Origin: Lachnospiraceae bacterium | GTDB lineage: Bacteria; Bacillota; Clostridia; Lachnospirales; Lachnospiraceae | Reading direction: 5' to 3' | DNA: 64,000 bases | Assembly: GCA_022793065.1 (NCBI GenBank) | Contig: JAAWCE010000077.1 | Location: 1-64,000 of the forward strand | Part shown: positions 51,946 through 61,938 of the stretch, in pieces | Layout of the letters: each line of letters opens with the position of its first letter | Position numbering within the stretch: the first letter of the stretch is position 1 | The notes under the pieces: model-generated | Told to the model about the DNA's origin: nothing | Database searches by the model: none | Seen by the model: the letters and a program-made list of their open reading frames with translations, nothing else | Position numbers and translations under genes: made by a program

Positions 51946-54900
51946 TTATTTCATTTTCCTACGTCTGTCCAACAGAACTGCCGCGGCGGCTCCAATGACA
52001 AACACTGGAATCAGTACGGCAAATACATTCCTTCCGTCCTCACCGGTAGCCGGCGACAAAGCCTGACCCGACTGTTGGTTTTCACCGGAAACATTTTCAT
52101 TTGCCGGCACATCCTCATTGTCTTCGTCCTCATCATTTACATCTTCTAAATTGCCCAGCCTTCCGGCTTCCGTCCATCCTACGGTTATGGGAGACAATCC
52201 ATAAACGACAAAACGTATTCCATCTTCTGTCTTAGTTACCTCCGGATATTCCACATCTCCCGCATGATATCCATTCATATCTTCGGTAAACAAATGAGTT
52301 ACAATAAAATCATGGGTCTCATATCCGGTACCCGACGGATAAGGAATGGTAATTGTCAATCCGTCTTTGGGGAACTCAGCCACGGTAGCTTTCTGCCAAG
52401 CCTGAGAACCGATCTGGTATAACAGTGTCACATCATATATAACAATGCTGTCTTCTCCAATATCGCTTACGTTCTTTTGGATGCTCAGACGCACCTGTGC
52501 CTCCATTTTTGCAGGCGTATTCATATGCCCCAACTGGTTTAACTTCTCAGGCACCTTAGATATTCCCTGCTCCACTTCCAGCTTATATTTTATATTATTA
52601 GAACTTTCCGGTTGTGGGAACAGATTGTCGCTGACCCCATTAATCCGACCGCTTAACTCCGGTAATGTTTTAGGCAGAATGTAATTTCCAGACTTCTCGC
52701 CCAGGAGACGTGCCTGTTGTTCTGCATCCGCCCAGGACAGTCTGACAATATGACTTCCGGGCGTTACCCCATCATACACACCTACAAGCTTATCCGCCGT
52801 ACAGTCAAACACCGCTTTCGCAGCGTCCTCGTCCAAAATACCGGACACTTTCAATTCTCCATACAGACTGGCTTTTTTGTCAACAATCGTGCCTTCCTTA
52901 TCCACCGCCGTTAATCCGCTCACATCCCAAACCAATTCCTTCGGTGAAATATTCAAGGTATAATATACCGTGGAGCTGATATAATCCTGTGTTTCAGAAG
53001 CAACGGCCGTAATCTGTACCGTTCCTACGCCAAATACATGAACTTTGCCGGAAGCATCCACTGTCGCCACAGACGGGTCGCTGCTGCCATATGTCACCTG
53101 GCTGCCCGGCACCGCGCCGGTTGCGGCAGCTACAAAGTCTTCAGTTCCATAAATTACATTTTTATGAGCACTGTCAAAAGCAAACTCCGTCTGAGAACTC
53201 TTATCTGCCATCTGAACCGTAAATACAACGTCAAACCCTGCATAATTTGCGGTTTCTGTTACAGGTATGGTAATTTCCGCCGTCTTATTTATCTTTGTCC
53301 TGTCATTTGCCAACTGTAAAGAAAGCTTGGAACCATTGATTACAGGCGCTATACTCAAGATATGGTCCTGGTCCGCAACCTGCATGGTTCCAACCTTATA
53401 TCCCTCAGGAAGCCATGACGCAAGGTCAAAGGAAATAGTGTTTCCGTATTTGCCAACTACAGTCTTCGTTTTCGGCCCCTGATACTGAACTTTTTCGATG
53501 GTAAAGGTCCCGGTAACCGCACCTTCCCATGTATAATTGCCTCCTGCTGCGGCATAAACGGATATTCTGCCTTCTCCGGCATTGATATGATTCTCATACA
53601 CTGCCCGGTAATCCGAATCCGCTAAATCTGTCCCGCCGTCTTTCACTGCAAAAGTCGGGAAAATTTCACTTCCAGTATATTGATAGGTTCCTTTCACTTC
53701 CAAACTGGGCGTAATGGATTTGGGAAGAATCTCACAGGGAACTTCCAGGGAGGTATTGGCAAGTTCATAATTTCCATCCTCATCCCCCTGCAGTGCAATG
53801 CTCACCGTCATAGACGCCTGTCCTCCCACATTGGGATTCAGATATTCCACCGGCGTCATAATCACTTTTACACCCTGATCCGCCGCCAGAATATTTGTAA
53901 TCTCCGGCGCACCGGATGCGGCGCCCACTCCCACCGTGCCGTCATACACCTTGCTTACTTTATAACTTCCGGCAGACACGCCAATGGTTCTTCTCGCCAC
54001 ATCCACCTTACCGGAACATACCTCTACGTTTTGGTACGTTTTCCCATTCAATGTACCATGATACAACACTTTGAAAATCTGCTCGTTTCCTGCGCCGGGC
54101 ATTCCGCTGACGTCCAGTGTAAAATTGCTTTTCTCACTGTCTGTTGCCTCTCCTGCCTTTGCAGTAATGGCGCCAATCTTTACAATTTCAGACCAGTCGT
54201 CCCCATATATGGGAGCTGTTTTCACCAAAACCGCATTTAATGCAGTTGCCGGCTCCCCTGCGACCAGAAATTCTATATCCTTGATAGAAAATTGGATTTC
54301 ACCGCTTTTTGTCCCCTGGTAATTGTTGCCATCCGGCGTAAAGGTATATGTGATTTTTCCTGATTTTCCTTCTTTTAACACCGCCAGCGCCGCCTGTATC
54401 TCTTTATACTCCTTATTGACAACGCTGTCATAAGTATAGGTAATATGGCCCGGTACCTTCTCTCCCTTTGCATTTGTAAAAGAAGGTTCTGTAAACGTAC
54501 CCACGCCCGCCAGAATATTTTGGGTCTCTGCAACCGTAACCTGATAACCCGCCGGTAGAATTTCTACTTTTTTCTCCGTTTCCACCGCTTCCGTATTCTT
54601 ACTTTCTCCAATGGATGCAACAATCCAATAAACGCCCGCGTCCACAGGCGCTGCTGCCAACTGAGGGCCTTTCGTGCCGTTGACATCCTGATACCAGGCA
54701 AATGTCACATCCTCATAGACTGCGCCAATGACGGTTATCTGTGACTGTTCAGGCACAGGGAACCTCGTTCCATCGTAGGTTTTCCTATCCCCATACGCGC
54801 TTTCTATCTGTAAAGTTGGTACGGATTTGAGAATGGTAAGGACGCCCGTGCCATATGTGATTTCATAATTGGCGCTGACCTCCTGTCCGCTTCCGTTCTC

Positions 54901-57267
54901 AATTACCGCATCCGAAGCCTGAATACTTCCCGATTGGGTAACATCCTTATCCTGGGTCGTCAATTTCAGCCCCGCTGCTTTATCGCCTGTCTGCAAGCCG
55001 GAGAACGCGGCTTTTTCTACCCCCTGAGCAATGCTTCCGCCATAATGAATGGTCTGAGACAAGGGAGTCACAGTCAGATTCGCCTTTGCAATCTTCACAG
55101 ACAGATCAAGCTGCGCTTCCTTTATATTTTCCGTGGCCTCCGCTTTCACTCTCAGGACGTAATTTCCCGCATTTACCGGTGCAGCCGCCAATTGATTTCC
55201 CTCCCCAACACTTCCCTGATACCAGGTAAACGTTATCTGAGGACTATGACTTTCAAATTGTCCGGCTTCCGGATTTGCTATGGGCGTTCCCTGATACACA
55301 TAGGAAAGGCCATAGCCGCCCTCTGCCTTATTCTCCAACATACCTTCTGCCTTCGCAACCTCAATGACTATGTCCGCCTGCTTTGTAAGACCCTCTGCCG
55401 TCACCTTCACCCGATAGCCATAAACGCCTGCGTTCAGCCCTTTTTCCACAGTATAAGTCTTGCCCGTAGCTCCTGCAATGGCTGTCTCAGTCATATCGCT
55501 TCCTTCCAGCCGATACCACTGATAGGAAAATTCCCCTACCTGGCCGGACTCTATCGCTGTCTCAGCCGTCAGCACCGACGAATTCTGATAACCATATGTG
55601 AGATTTTCCGGCGCTGCGGTTACGCCAACAGACCATATAGGTACTCCCGGCAATGATAATACCTTTTTGGTTTCTTTCACATTGGGGCTCGTTGCAACGC
55701 CCAAAGTAAGCTGACCCTCACAGACAAAGGAACCATACAGAAATCCATCATCGCCATCATAAGTGTAAACCACCTTGGGCTGCTTGTCCCCCGGCACAAC
55801 AGAATAAATTTTAGTGCTATCATTAAAATACAGCTTTCCATTATAATAAGAAAGACGTGCATAAAATCCGTTCCACCAATTGATTCCATTCCATACATAC
55901 CATACTCCGGGAAGCGTAAACTCTACCGTCTCTTGCTCGCCCTTACGGCAGATCAGCGCAATCTTCTGATCCTCCCGTGTTCCTTCCGCCCGCAGATAGT
56001 ACTCGGCACCATTGACATAAAAGATTGCGGATAAATCATTCTGTTGCCAATACGCATTATCATACAGTGTACTGTCACACTGCCTTGTCTCTGTCCAATC
56101 GTGATGTCCACTTTCCCCTTCTTTGCCCATTTCCCCATCACTGACTAAGAAATACTTGTGTCCTACATATCCCGTCCGGTCATGCAAAGGATCGTCCCAG
56201 GTCACATCCACATGATACCAGGCACCATCAATCTTCACATAATTCCACATATGGTTCATACTTTCGCTTGCCATACAATAATCGGCTTCAATGCCCGCTT
56301 TCTCCAGCAGCGCCGCATATGCCAGCGAATATCCCTGACAAACCGCCCTGCCTTCCACCAGCGCATGATAGGCATTGTGATTCTGATATGTGGTGTCATA
56401 TTCCACATGCTGCGCCAGATAGTCGTGAAGCGCCCTTGCCTTCTGGACATCCGACATTCCCGCTTCGTTAGGAATCGCCTCTGCATAAGCCTCTTCTAAT
56501 CTCCGGTTATAGTTTTCAACCTCTTCCGGCGGATAATTCGGGTCATACTCCAGGATAATTTCCGATACCATACTTGTACTGGGACTATAAGAATATCTTG
56601 TTCCCTTCACATAAAACAGTTCCGGATTATAATTGACGCATCTGCTGATGAAAGCACGCACTTCATCCAAAGTAATATTATAAGCGCTCATATCCACTGT
56701 CGCTGCTCTTTCCCGACATCCTGCCAACAGTGCGGCTTCCGCGGCTTCAAAATCAGCGGCGCGTGCCTGACCTTCTCCTTCTGCCGCCGTCATCACGGAC
56801 GGGCTTTCCAGAACGTAATATCCGCCTTCCTGTAATATCCACTGGCAGCCTTCTCCAAACAATACCTCCGTAACCGCTTCGGCGCTATTCTCGCCCATGC
56901 CCGCTGGTACGTTTTCCGCTCCGTCCTGACTATCTTTGTCCGGAACTGTTCCTATATTAATATTGTCACTTGTACCGGGCGCTGTTCCTGTACCGGATTC
57001 ACCCGCGCTTGCCAGATCGTCCGCTTCGGATATTTCACCTGCGCTCACAGGAACTGTCGCTCCAGATACTTCACCTGCACTCACAGGAACTGTCACTCCA
57101 AATGCCTCTCCCACATTTGCCGGAGCTGTCGTAACGGCTGTCTCCGCCTCGTCCATGCCGCCTTCGGCAGCCGTTGCCAGCATTTGTATATCCATATTGC
57201 TGCCAACCAATGAAACCGTCAGAATCAACATCAGTAGATGCTTACATCTGTGTTTCCAATTCCGCAT
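51946..57267 (-). CDS. Large secreted surface protein with transglutaminase-like domain and MBG/Ig-like repeats
   Basis: 1773 residues; GGAGG before ATG 57267. N-terminal signal peptide (HLLMLILTVSLVGSNMDIQMLATAAEG), then short repeats such as TVPVSAGEVSG (about 45-85). A transglutaminase-like protease/peptide-cyclase fold lies near 270-390 with a likely triad Cys310 (RAVCQGYS), His339 (MNHMWNYV) and Asp354 (WYHVDVTWDD). A series of MBG/YDG-type and Ig-like beta modules fills residues about 540-1600 (repeated motifs like PVNAGNYVLRV, PVDAGVYWIVA, YGSSDPSVATVDASGKVHVFG, the last a Big_2 module). The C-terminus has SPATGEDG, a hydrophobic helix and RRRKMK, a sortase-like signal of non-canonical form. 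Likely anchored to the wall. Monocistronic. Confidence 0.85.
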   Translation of the reverse strand: MRNWKHRCKHLLMLILTVSLVGSNMDIQMLATAAEGGMDEAETAVTTAPANVGEAFGVTVPVSAGEVSGATVPVSAGEISEADDLASAGESGTGTAPGTSDNINIGTVPDKDSQDGAENVPAGMGENSAEAVTEVLFGEGCQWILQEGGYYVLESPSVMTAAEGEGQARAADFEAAEAALLAGCRERAATVDMSAYNITLDEVRAFISRCVNYNPELFYVKGTRYSYSPSTSMVSEIILEYDPNYPPEEVENYNRRLEEAYAEAIPNEAGMSDVQKARALHDYLAQHVEYDTTYQNHNAYHALVEGRAVCQGYSLAYAALLEKAGIEADYCMASESMNHMWNYVKIDGAWYHVDVTWDDPLHDRTGYVGHKYFLVSDGEMGKEGESGHHDWTETRQCDSTLYDNAYWQQNDLSAIFYVNGAEYYLRAEGTREDQKIALICRKGEQETVEFTLPGVWYVWNGINWWNGFYARLSYYNGKLYFNDSTKIYSVVPGDKQPKVVYTYDGDDGFLYGSFVCEGQLTLGVATSPNVKETKKVLSLPGVPIWSVGVTAAPENLTYGYQNSSVLTAETAIESGQVGEFSYQWYRLEGSDMTETAIAGATGKTYTVEKGLNAGVYGYRVKVTAEGLTKQADIVIEVAKAEGMLENKAEGGYGLSYVYQGTPIANPEAGQFESHSPQITFTWYQGSVGEGNQLAAAPVNAGNYVLRVKAEATENIKEAQLDLSVKIAKANLTVTPLSQTIHYGGSIAQGVEKAAFSGLQTGDKAAGLKLTTQDKDVTQSGSIQASDAVIENGSGQEVSANYEITYGTGVLTILKSVPTLQIESAYGDRKTYDGTRFPVPEQSQITVIGAVYEDVTFAWYQDVNGTKGPQLAAAPVDAGVYWIVASIGESKNTEAVETEKKVEILPAGYQVTVAETQNILAGVGTFTEPSFTNAKGEKVPGHITYTYDSVVNKEYKEIQAALAVLKEGKSGKITYTFTPDGNNYQGTKSGEIQFSIKDIEFLVAGEPATALNAVLVKTAPIYGDDWSEIVKIGAITAKAGEATDSEKSNFTLDVSGMPGAGNEQIFKVLYHGTLNGKTYQNVEVCSGKVDVARRTIGVSAGSYKVSKVYDGTVGVGAASGAPEITNILAADQGVKVIMTPVEYLNPNVGGQASMTVSIALQGDEDGNYELANTSLEVPCEILPKSITPSLEVKGTYQYTGSEIFPTFAVKDGGTDLADSDYRAVYENHINAGEGRISVYAAAGGNYTWEGAVTGTFTIEKVQYQGPKTKTVVGKYGNTISFDLASWLPEGYKVGTMQVADQDHILSIAPVINGSKLSLQLANDRTKINKTAEITIPVTETANYAGFDVVFTVQMADKSSQTEFAFDSAHKNVIYGTEDFVAAATGAVPGSQVTYGSSDPSVATVDASGKVHVFGVGTVQITAVASETQDYISSTVYYTLNISPKELVWDVSGLTAVDKEGTIVDKKASLYGELKVSGILDEDAAKAVFDCTADKLVGVYDGVTPGSHIVRLSWADAEQQARLLGEKSGNYILPKTLPELSGRINGVSDNLFPQPESSNNIKYKLEVEQGISKVPEKLNQLGHMNTPAKMEAQVRLSIQKNVSDIGEDSIVIYDVTLLYQIGSQAWQKATVAEFPKDGLTITIPYPSGTGYETHDFIVTHLFTEDMNGYHAGDVEYPEVTKTEDGIRFVVYGLSPITVGWTEAGRLGNLEDVNDEDEDNEDVPANENVSGENQQSGQALSPATGEDGRNVFAVLIPVFVIGAAAAVLLDRRRKMK

Positions 57268-57362
57268 ACTGCTTTCCTCCTTTTTTTACAAAACCCCGGA
57301 TTTTCACAATCACCTCAGCATCAATTTTCTTTCTTCCAGGGTTCCCTCTTGTCAACTTTATC

Positions 57363-57391
57363 ACTATATCAAATCTTAATAAATTAAGCAA
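57363..57391 (-). promoter_or_regulatory. Candidate promoter of the surface-protein gene
   Basis: TTGCTT (57391-57386), a 17-base spacer and TATAGT (57368-57363) read toward 57267 with a leader of about 90 bases. The 371-bp region between this gene and the MCP start is AT-rich. For the plus-strand MCP, TTGACA (57461-57466) with TTTGAT (57485-57490) at 18 bases is a weaker candidate. No riboswitch was recognised there. Confidence 0.45.
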
Positions 57392-57638
57392 GTATAGTTC
57401 AAAAAGAAATGACATATTGTAAAACTGTTTACCGATATATATAGTGGCAAAAAATAATTATTGACAAAATTAATAAAATGTGATTTTGATATTATATAGT
57501 TTTTGGAAGGAGCTGGTCTAAATGTAACTTACTTTAGTGGATGACAAGCCAACATATCCAACAGTTCCAGGGAATTTTTTGCAGATAAGATGTTATAACC
57601 ATCATCAGATATCTAATTATTTTTTATGGAGGGATCTT

Positions 57639-59666
57639 ATGAAAATTCTAACAAACCTTAAACTTGCCACTCGCATCAGTATTATTACCACAGCAATTAC
57701 CTTTGCCGGAATGTTGCTGCTTTGGTATATTGTATCCAGCCGCGTTGCCTCTATGGTTGAAAACAATATAACCAATCAAATGATTGACGCCGTAGAATCC
57801 AGAGCATCGATTATCAACGATTACGTTACTTCCGCGGAAGAATACATGGTTGCATTTGCACTGGGCAGCGAAGTCAAAGAGCTTCTTGCCAATCCGGAAG
57901 ATCCCGCCCTATTGCAGAAAGGTCAGCAATACACGGAGGATTTCGCCGCAGTGAAAGGTATATTTGAAGGATTATACATCGGCACGCCTTCCACATATGT
58001 TTTGACCCATACTTCCCAGAGTGCCATTGGAATTACCACCCGTACCGGAGAATCACTGGAACAATTCCAAAATACCATATTGGCGCAGCCTGAACTGACG
58101 AACCTCGGCATTATGAAATCACCGGGAACAGGAAGCATGATTCTATCAATGTACTATCCGCTGTTTGATAACAACGATTGTATTGGCTATGTGGGTGCCG
58201 GTGTTTATGCTCGTCGTCTAATGGACGTCTTACTGGACCTTAACATCGAAGGACTGCCTCATAGCGAGTATGTTTTTCTAAATGTAGATACGGCAACTTA
58301 TTTATACCATCCGGATGAAACATTATTAAACACCCAAACCACCGACAACGGTTATCTGGAAATCATCAACCGCATCAAAGCCGACGGCAGTACCCAGGCA
58401 GGTACATATTCCTATCGGGATGAAAACGGCGTGCAGCAGTTGGTGGTTTATAAATACTTGAAAGATCGCAACTGGGTATTCATGGTTCATGACGATGCGG
58501 CGGAAGTCTATGGAGAAGTAAGTACAGTGCGCGTTTCGGTGGGAGTACTGTGCGCATCCGTAGCTGCAGTTATTATACTTGTTACACTGTTGATTCTGTT
58601 CCGGGAAGGCCGGGAATTGATGGTCATTGAGCGGGCCATTGGACGGCTGGGCAATTTGGAGCTTTCCGCCGACAAGGAACTGAACAAATTCTATGGCCGC
58701 AGAGATGAAATCGGCATGATTGCCCAGACCATACACCATGTCTGTGATTGTCTGCGTAAAACCATTGAAGATATCGGCCGGATTTTAGGTGAAATGGCCG
58801 CTGGCAACATTGCCGTGAACGTAGAAAAAAATGAGGCATATTATATTGGTGATTTCAAAATCCTGGTTGAAAGCCTGAAAAGTATTCGCACCCACCTTAT
58901 GAACGTAATGCGCGATATTTCTTTGATTGCCAACCAGGTAAACAGTGGAGCCAACCATGTATCCGAAGGCGCCCAGGCATTGTCCCAGGGAACCATGCAG
59001 CAGAAAGTGTCCATCAATGGCCTTGTTTCCAACATTACAGATATTACCACACAAATCAAAAACAGTACGGTTCGATGCGGTAATGCAAGTGATTTGGTTG
59101 CCAAAGCCACCGGTTATGCTGCCGAAGCCGATACCAAAATGGAACAATTAATGACTGCCACACAAAATATTGACCGTTCTTCAGCAAAAATCGGCAGTAT
59201 TATCAAAACAATTGAGGATATCGCACTTCAGACAAATATCCTTGCCCTGAACGCTTCAGTGGAAGCCTCCAGAGCCGGTGAAGCCGGAAGCGGTTTCTCG
59301 GTGGTATCCGGTGAAGTCAGGAGTCTGGCCGCCAGATCAGCCGAGGCCGCAAGGGATAGCAGCACTTTAATTAAACGTTCCATAGAAGATGTAAAAACCG
59401 GCACTGAGTCTACAGGTTTGGCTATTTCCGCCATGAAGATTATCAGTGAATGTATTCAATCCATCAAAATATTGATGGATGAAATCTCACTTGCCAGTGT
59501 CCAGCAAGCAGACATGATTGTTTCCGTAGAAAATAGAATCAAAGAAGTATCCAAAGTCATACAGACAAACGCCGACGCCGCTGATGAAAGCGCGACAATT
59601 TCCACCCAATTATCTAATCAGGCAAGAACGCTGAATCAACTAATTGGTCAGTTCCGCATAAAATAG
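57639..59666 (+). CDS. Methyl-accepting chemotaxis protein
   Basis: 675 residues from ATG 57639, which has GGAGG six bases upstream; the frame opens earlier at GTG 57537 without a ribosome site. Helix 1 (ISIITTAITFAGMLLLWYIV), an outside Cache-like sensor of about 260 residues (SILSMYYPLF, GYVGAGVYARRLMDVLLDL, SYRDENGVQQLVVYKYL), helix 2 (SVGVLCASVAAVIILVTLLI), a HAMP-like and coiled region, then the signalling domain with the hairpin tip IALQTNILALNASVEASRAG and GSGFSVVSGEVRSLAARSAE. It passes ligand signals to CheA/CheW. No other chemotaxis genes are near. The tip differs from the usual NAAVEAARAG at two sites. Confidence 0.93.
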   Translation: MKILTNLKLATRISIITTAITFAGMLLLWYIVSSRVASMVENNITNQMIDAVESRASIINDYVTSAEEYMVAFALGSEVKELLANPEDPALLQKGQQYTEDFAAVKGIFEGLYIGTPSTYVLTHTSQSAIGITTRTGESLEQFQNTILAQPELTNLGIMKSPGTGSMILSMYYPLFDNNDCIGYVGAGVYARRLMDVLLDLNIEGLPHSEYVFLNVDTATYLYHPDETLLNTQTTDNGYLEIINRIKADGSTQAGTYSYRDENGVQQLVVYKYLKDRNWVFMVHDDAAEVYGEVSTVRVSVGVLCASVAAVIILVTLLILFREGRELMVIERAIGRLGNLELSADKELNKFYGRRDEIGMIAQTIHHVCDCLRKTIEDIGRILGEMAAGNIAVNVEKNEAYYIGDFKILVESLKSIRTHLMNVMRDISLIANQVNSGANHVSEGAQALSQGTMQQKVSINGLVSNITDITTQIKNSTVRCGNASDLVAKATGYAAEADTKMEQLMTATQNIDRSSAKIGSIIKTIEDIALQTNILALNASVEASRAGEAGSGFSVVSGEVRSLAARSAEAARDSSTLIKRSIEDVKTGTESTGLAISAMKIISECIQSIKILMDEISLASVQQADMIVSVENRIKEVSKVIQTNADAADESATISTQLSNQARTLNQLIGQFRIK

Positions 59667-59674
59667 CAACAGAC

Positions 59675-59734
59675 AAAAGGCTGTCATATGAAACATCGGA
59701 AATGCAAACCGCATTTTTCATATGACAGCCTTTT
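59675..59734 (+). terminator. Strong terminator after the MCP gene
   Basis: AAAAGGCTGTCATATGAAA (59675-59693) and TTTCATATGACAGCCTTTT (59716-59734) are perfect 19-bp arms; the loop holds a second small stem (AATGC / GCATT). It lies 9 bp after the stop and may also serve the minus strand. Confidence 0.85.
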
Positions 59735-59829
59735 CAAATGAACCGGATTTTTAAGTGATATTATTATTTTAATCATAGACACTTTCCCTTAAGACAAGTT
59801 GTATCATTATTTCCATATCTAAGAAAATG

Positions 59830-60237
59830 TCAAGGATGATTTCCTGTTTCAGCGCACCACTTTGCAATTTCCCCAATCAATTCCAAAGGTAATGGTTTAC
59901 TGTACAAAAACTGAATACTTCCCTTACTGGTTTTATAGTCTTTTAAGCGCTCCGCAAATACTACCAACGCCTCCGTCCCCGGATACAAACCAATATGCTT
60001 CTGAAATCTGGCAAAGTGGATGATATTGTGTTTGTTCCAAAATGTGGGCATCCCCCATGAAATCCTCTCTTCTGCTTCCGGAAGGGCTTTGCGAATCATA
60101 TCCCTTACGGCTCTTAGGTATGATTGCCGCTCATCAGGCTGTGTGTCAATATATTCGTCAATAGATTCCGGCTTCTTTACACTTGCGCTGTTCTGGGATA
60201 CTGTTTTCCGTCTCATTAAATCTTTTTTCTCTGCCAT
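59830..60237 (-). CDS. DUF1801 (YdhG-like) family protein
   Basis: 135 residues; GAGG nine bases before ATG 60237. The domain starts at residue 23 (SIDEYIDTQPDERQSYLRAVRDMIRKALPEAEERISWGMPTFW) and shows KHIGLYPGTEALVVFAERL and SKGSIQFLYSKPLPLELIGEI. Family members have a frataxin-like fold and are sometimes named iron chaperone, without firm proof. A Lys/Ser-rich N-terminal tail is present. Single gene, between two plus-strand genes. Confidence 0.88.
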   Translation of the reverse strand: MAEKKDLMRRKTVSQNSASVKKPESIDEYIDTQPDERQSYLRAVRDMIRKALPEAEERISWGMPTFWNKHNIIHFARFQKHIGLYPGTEALVVFAERLKDYKTSKGSIQFLYSKPLPLELIGEIAKWCAETGNHP

Positions 60238-60422
60238 TTCAAAATACCTCTTTTTTCATAAATTTTTTACAGTATTATACTTCACCATATAAGGATTTCT
60301 GATACAAAATTTTTCCCGTGCAATTATGTCTCATATACGAAAAAGGGGGTGCCCCACTTGATTTCCCATAAGAATTTTATCATAACTCACATAAAAACAA
60401 AATTGCTTTTGCTAAATTTTTA

Positions 60423-60451
60423 TTGACTTAATTTAACCATAAGAGTATAAT
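60423..60451 (+). promoter_or_regulatory. Sigma-A promoter of the DUF1266 lipoprotein gene
   Basis: TTGACT (60423-60428), 17-base spacer, TATAAT (60446-60451): 11 of 12 consensus positions, reading into 60540 with a leader of about 80 bases. The rest of the 302-bp gap to the DUF1801 start holds no gene; a TATAAT on the minus strand may serve DUF1801 but its -35 is poor. Confidence 0.82.
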
Positions 60452-60539
60452 AGCTTTGTTTTTCAAAACACATAGGAACAATATGTACCACACCAAAGCA
60501 CTGTTTTTACGTAATTTTTATTTATAGAAAAGGAGTGAA

Positions 60540-61859
60540 ATGACGATGAAAAAAAGAAACGTATTATTGATGGCTGTAACCGTCGGACTGATGCTTACAG
60601 CTTGCGGAGATCCGCAAGAAGCGGACGACACAATGTCCGGCAGTACTGTCGAATCCTCAACTCAAATTCAATCCCAGGAACCGGAAACGCTTCCGGCTTC
60701 CCAAGAATATGTTTCCACAGATGGCACTTACAAAGTAATTTTGCTTGAAGGGCTGACACAGACGGACATGCCCCTCCAGGTGGGCACTTCCATGATGGCA
60801 TTGGAAGGAGGCACTGAGCGGGTAGGTTTTTCCGGTGTTTCTGTAGGAAGTTCTAAGTCAAATATTCCGGGAAATCCGGATAATGTGGAAAATCTGGAAG
60901 ACTATGCAGATTATATTAATGATTTGATTTTAAGCGGTTCCGGTGCTACGGTGAATTGGGAGGATACAGACGCTCCCGCTGCCAAAGACGCCCAGCAATG
61001 TCTGGCCAAAGAAGGCGTAGCCAGAATAGGCGCAAGCCAGGGACTAGCTTATGGATATTATATCGAATCTGCGGACAGCTATTTTTCGGTAGTTATTGTG
61101 GGAAATGATGACGATGTGGAAGAAGCCAAACAAATCATTGGCCTGGAAATTCTGGATGGCTCATCAGCACAGGCGGGAACCGTAGACTTTATCAACAGTA
61201 TGACTGCGGTGCTGGATTCCGTAAACGGGGCCAGCCTACGGGAGACATTTAAGATGCTGGAGGACATGGGGGCTGACAAAAGCCAGCTTGAGACTTTGGC
61301 AGCCCAGGCTCGTCAAAGTTTATCAGACAGTTGGGGCATAGAAAATGCCGCCGACCTGATCGAAACCGCAGATTGGCTGATAACGGAAGGACATAACCAG
61401 GACGCTTTAGAGTTTTTTAATGAATATGGCGGAACCACCGAAACAGACCGTGACGCTTTTGCCGCTGCACTGGAATCACAAAACCTGGAGGAAGGAATCA
61501 GTGTGAGCCTGCTGGCAGTTTACGATGCAAAGTCTGCTTATGGAGACGGCGCTATCGCTGCATGGGATTTAAGCCGAGTTGGCACTATTATGGGCTTTGG
61601 CTATGCTTCCGGTTATTGCACTTATGAGGAAGCCATGGACAAAATATTGGAGGCTGCAGAGAAATCACAGCAACTCTTCAACTCTTGGGAAGATTTTAAT
61701 AAAAGTTATCTCTACGGTTATTCCTATTGGGCAGAAGAGTCCCTGGACGATTCCGGAAGCAGCGCTGCAGAACGTGCGGAATTGGTAAATAGCCTGGAAT
61801 CTCAGGCCAACGGACCTTTTTCCATGGATTGGAACATGGAACTTCTGAAAGAATGGTAA
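60540..61859 (+). CDS. Lipoprotein with DUF1266 domain
   Basis: 439 residues; AAAAGGAG ribosome site serves ATG 60540 or the ATG two codons on. Signal peptide with lipobox LTACGD (Cys near residue 22). A Ser/Thr/Gln-rich spacer leads to a beta-rich middle domain (YVSTDGTYKVILLEG, SYFSVVIVGNDDDVEEAKQIIG). The C-terminal 200 residues match DUF1266: SWGIENAADLIETADWLITEG, AIAAWDLSRVGTIMGFGYASGYCTYEEAMDKI and FNSWEDFNKSYLYGYSYWAEE. DUF1266 proteins have no firm function; an outside, membrane-tethered version is inferred here. Own promoter and terminator. Confidence 0.85.
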   Translation: MTMKKRNVLLMAVTVGLMLTACGDPQEADDTMSGSTVESSTQIQSQEPETLPASQEYVSTDGTYKVILLEGLTQTDMPLQVGTSMMALEGGTERVGFSGVSVGSSKSNIPGNPDNVENLEDYADYINDLILSGSGATVNWEDTDAPAAKDAQQCLAKEGVARIGASQGLAYGYYIESADSYFSVVIVGNDDDVEEAKQIIGLEILDGSSAQAGTVDFINSMTAVLDSVNGASLRETFKMLEDMGADKSQLETLAAQARQSLSDSWGIENAADLIETADWLITEGHNQDALEFFNEYGGTTETDRDAFAAALESQNLEEGISVSLLAVYDAKSAYGDGAIAAWDLSRVGTIMGFGYASGYCTYEEAMDKILEAAEKSQQLFNSWEDFNKSYLYGYSYWAEESLDDSGSSAAERAELVNSLESQANGPFSMDWNMELLKEW

Positions 61860-61870
61860 TGGCAATCGAG

Positions 61871-61909
61871 AAAAGAACGCTGTCAGTAACTTCTGATAGC
61901 GTTCTTTTT
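61871..61909 (+). terminator. Terminator of the DUF1266 gene
   Basis: AAAAGAACGCTGTCAG (61871-61886) and CTGATAGCGTTCTTTT (61893-61908) pair over 16 bp with one wobble, 6-base loop, then T and C. Bidirectional in form, as the next gene is convergent. Confidence 0.9.
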
Positions 61910-61938
61910 CCTTAGAAAGCAATTGGGGATTGGTTGCG

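Noticed and set aside
51951..52080. Canonical LPxTG anchor in the large surface protein
   Set aside because: The motif is SPATG with no Leu-Pro at the right place; listed only as a sortase-like variant.
57421..57640. c-di-GMP riboswitch upstream of the MCP gene
   Set aside because: The region lacks the conserved core of GEMM elements and shows no paired helices of the right kind; AT-rich leader only.
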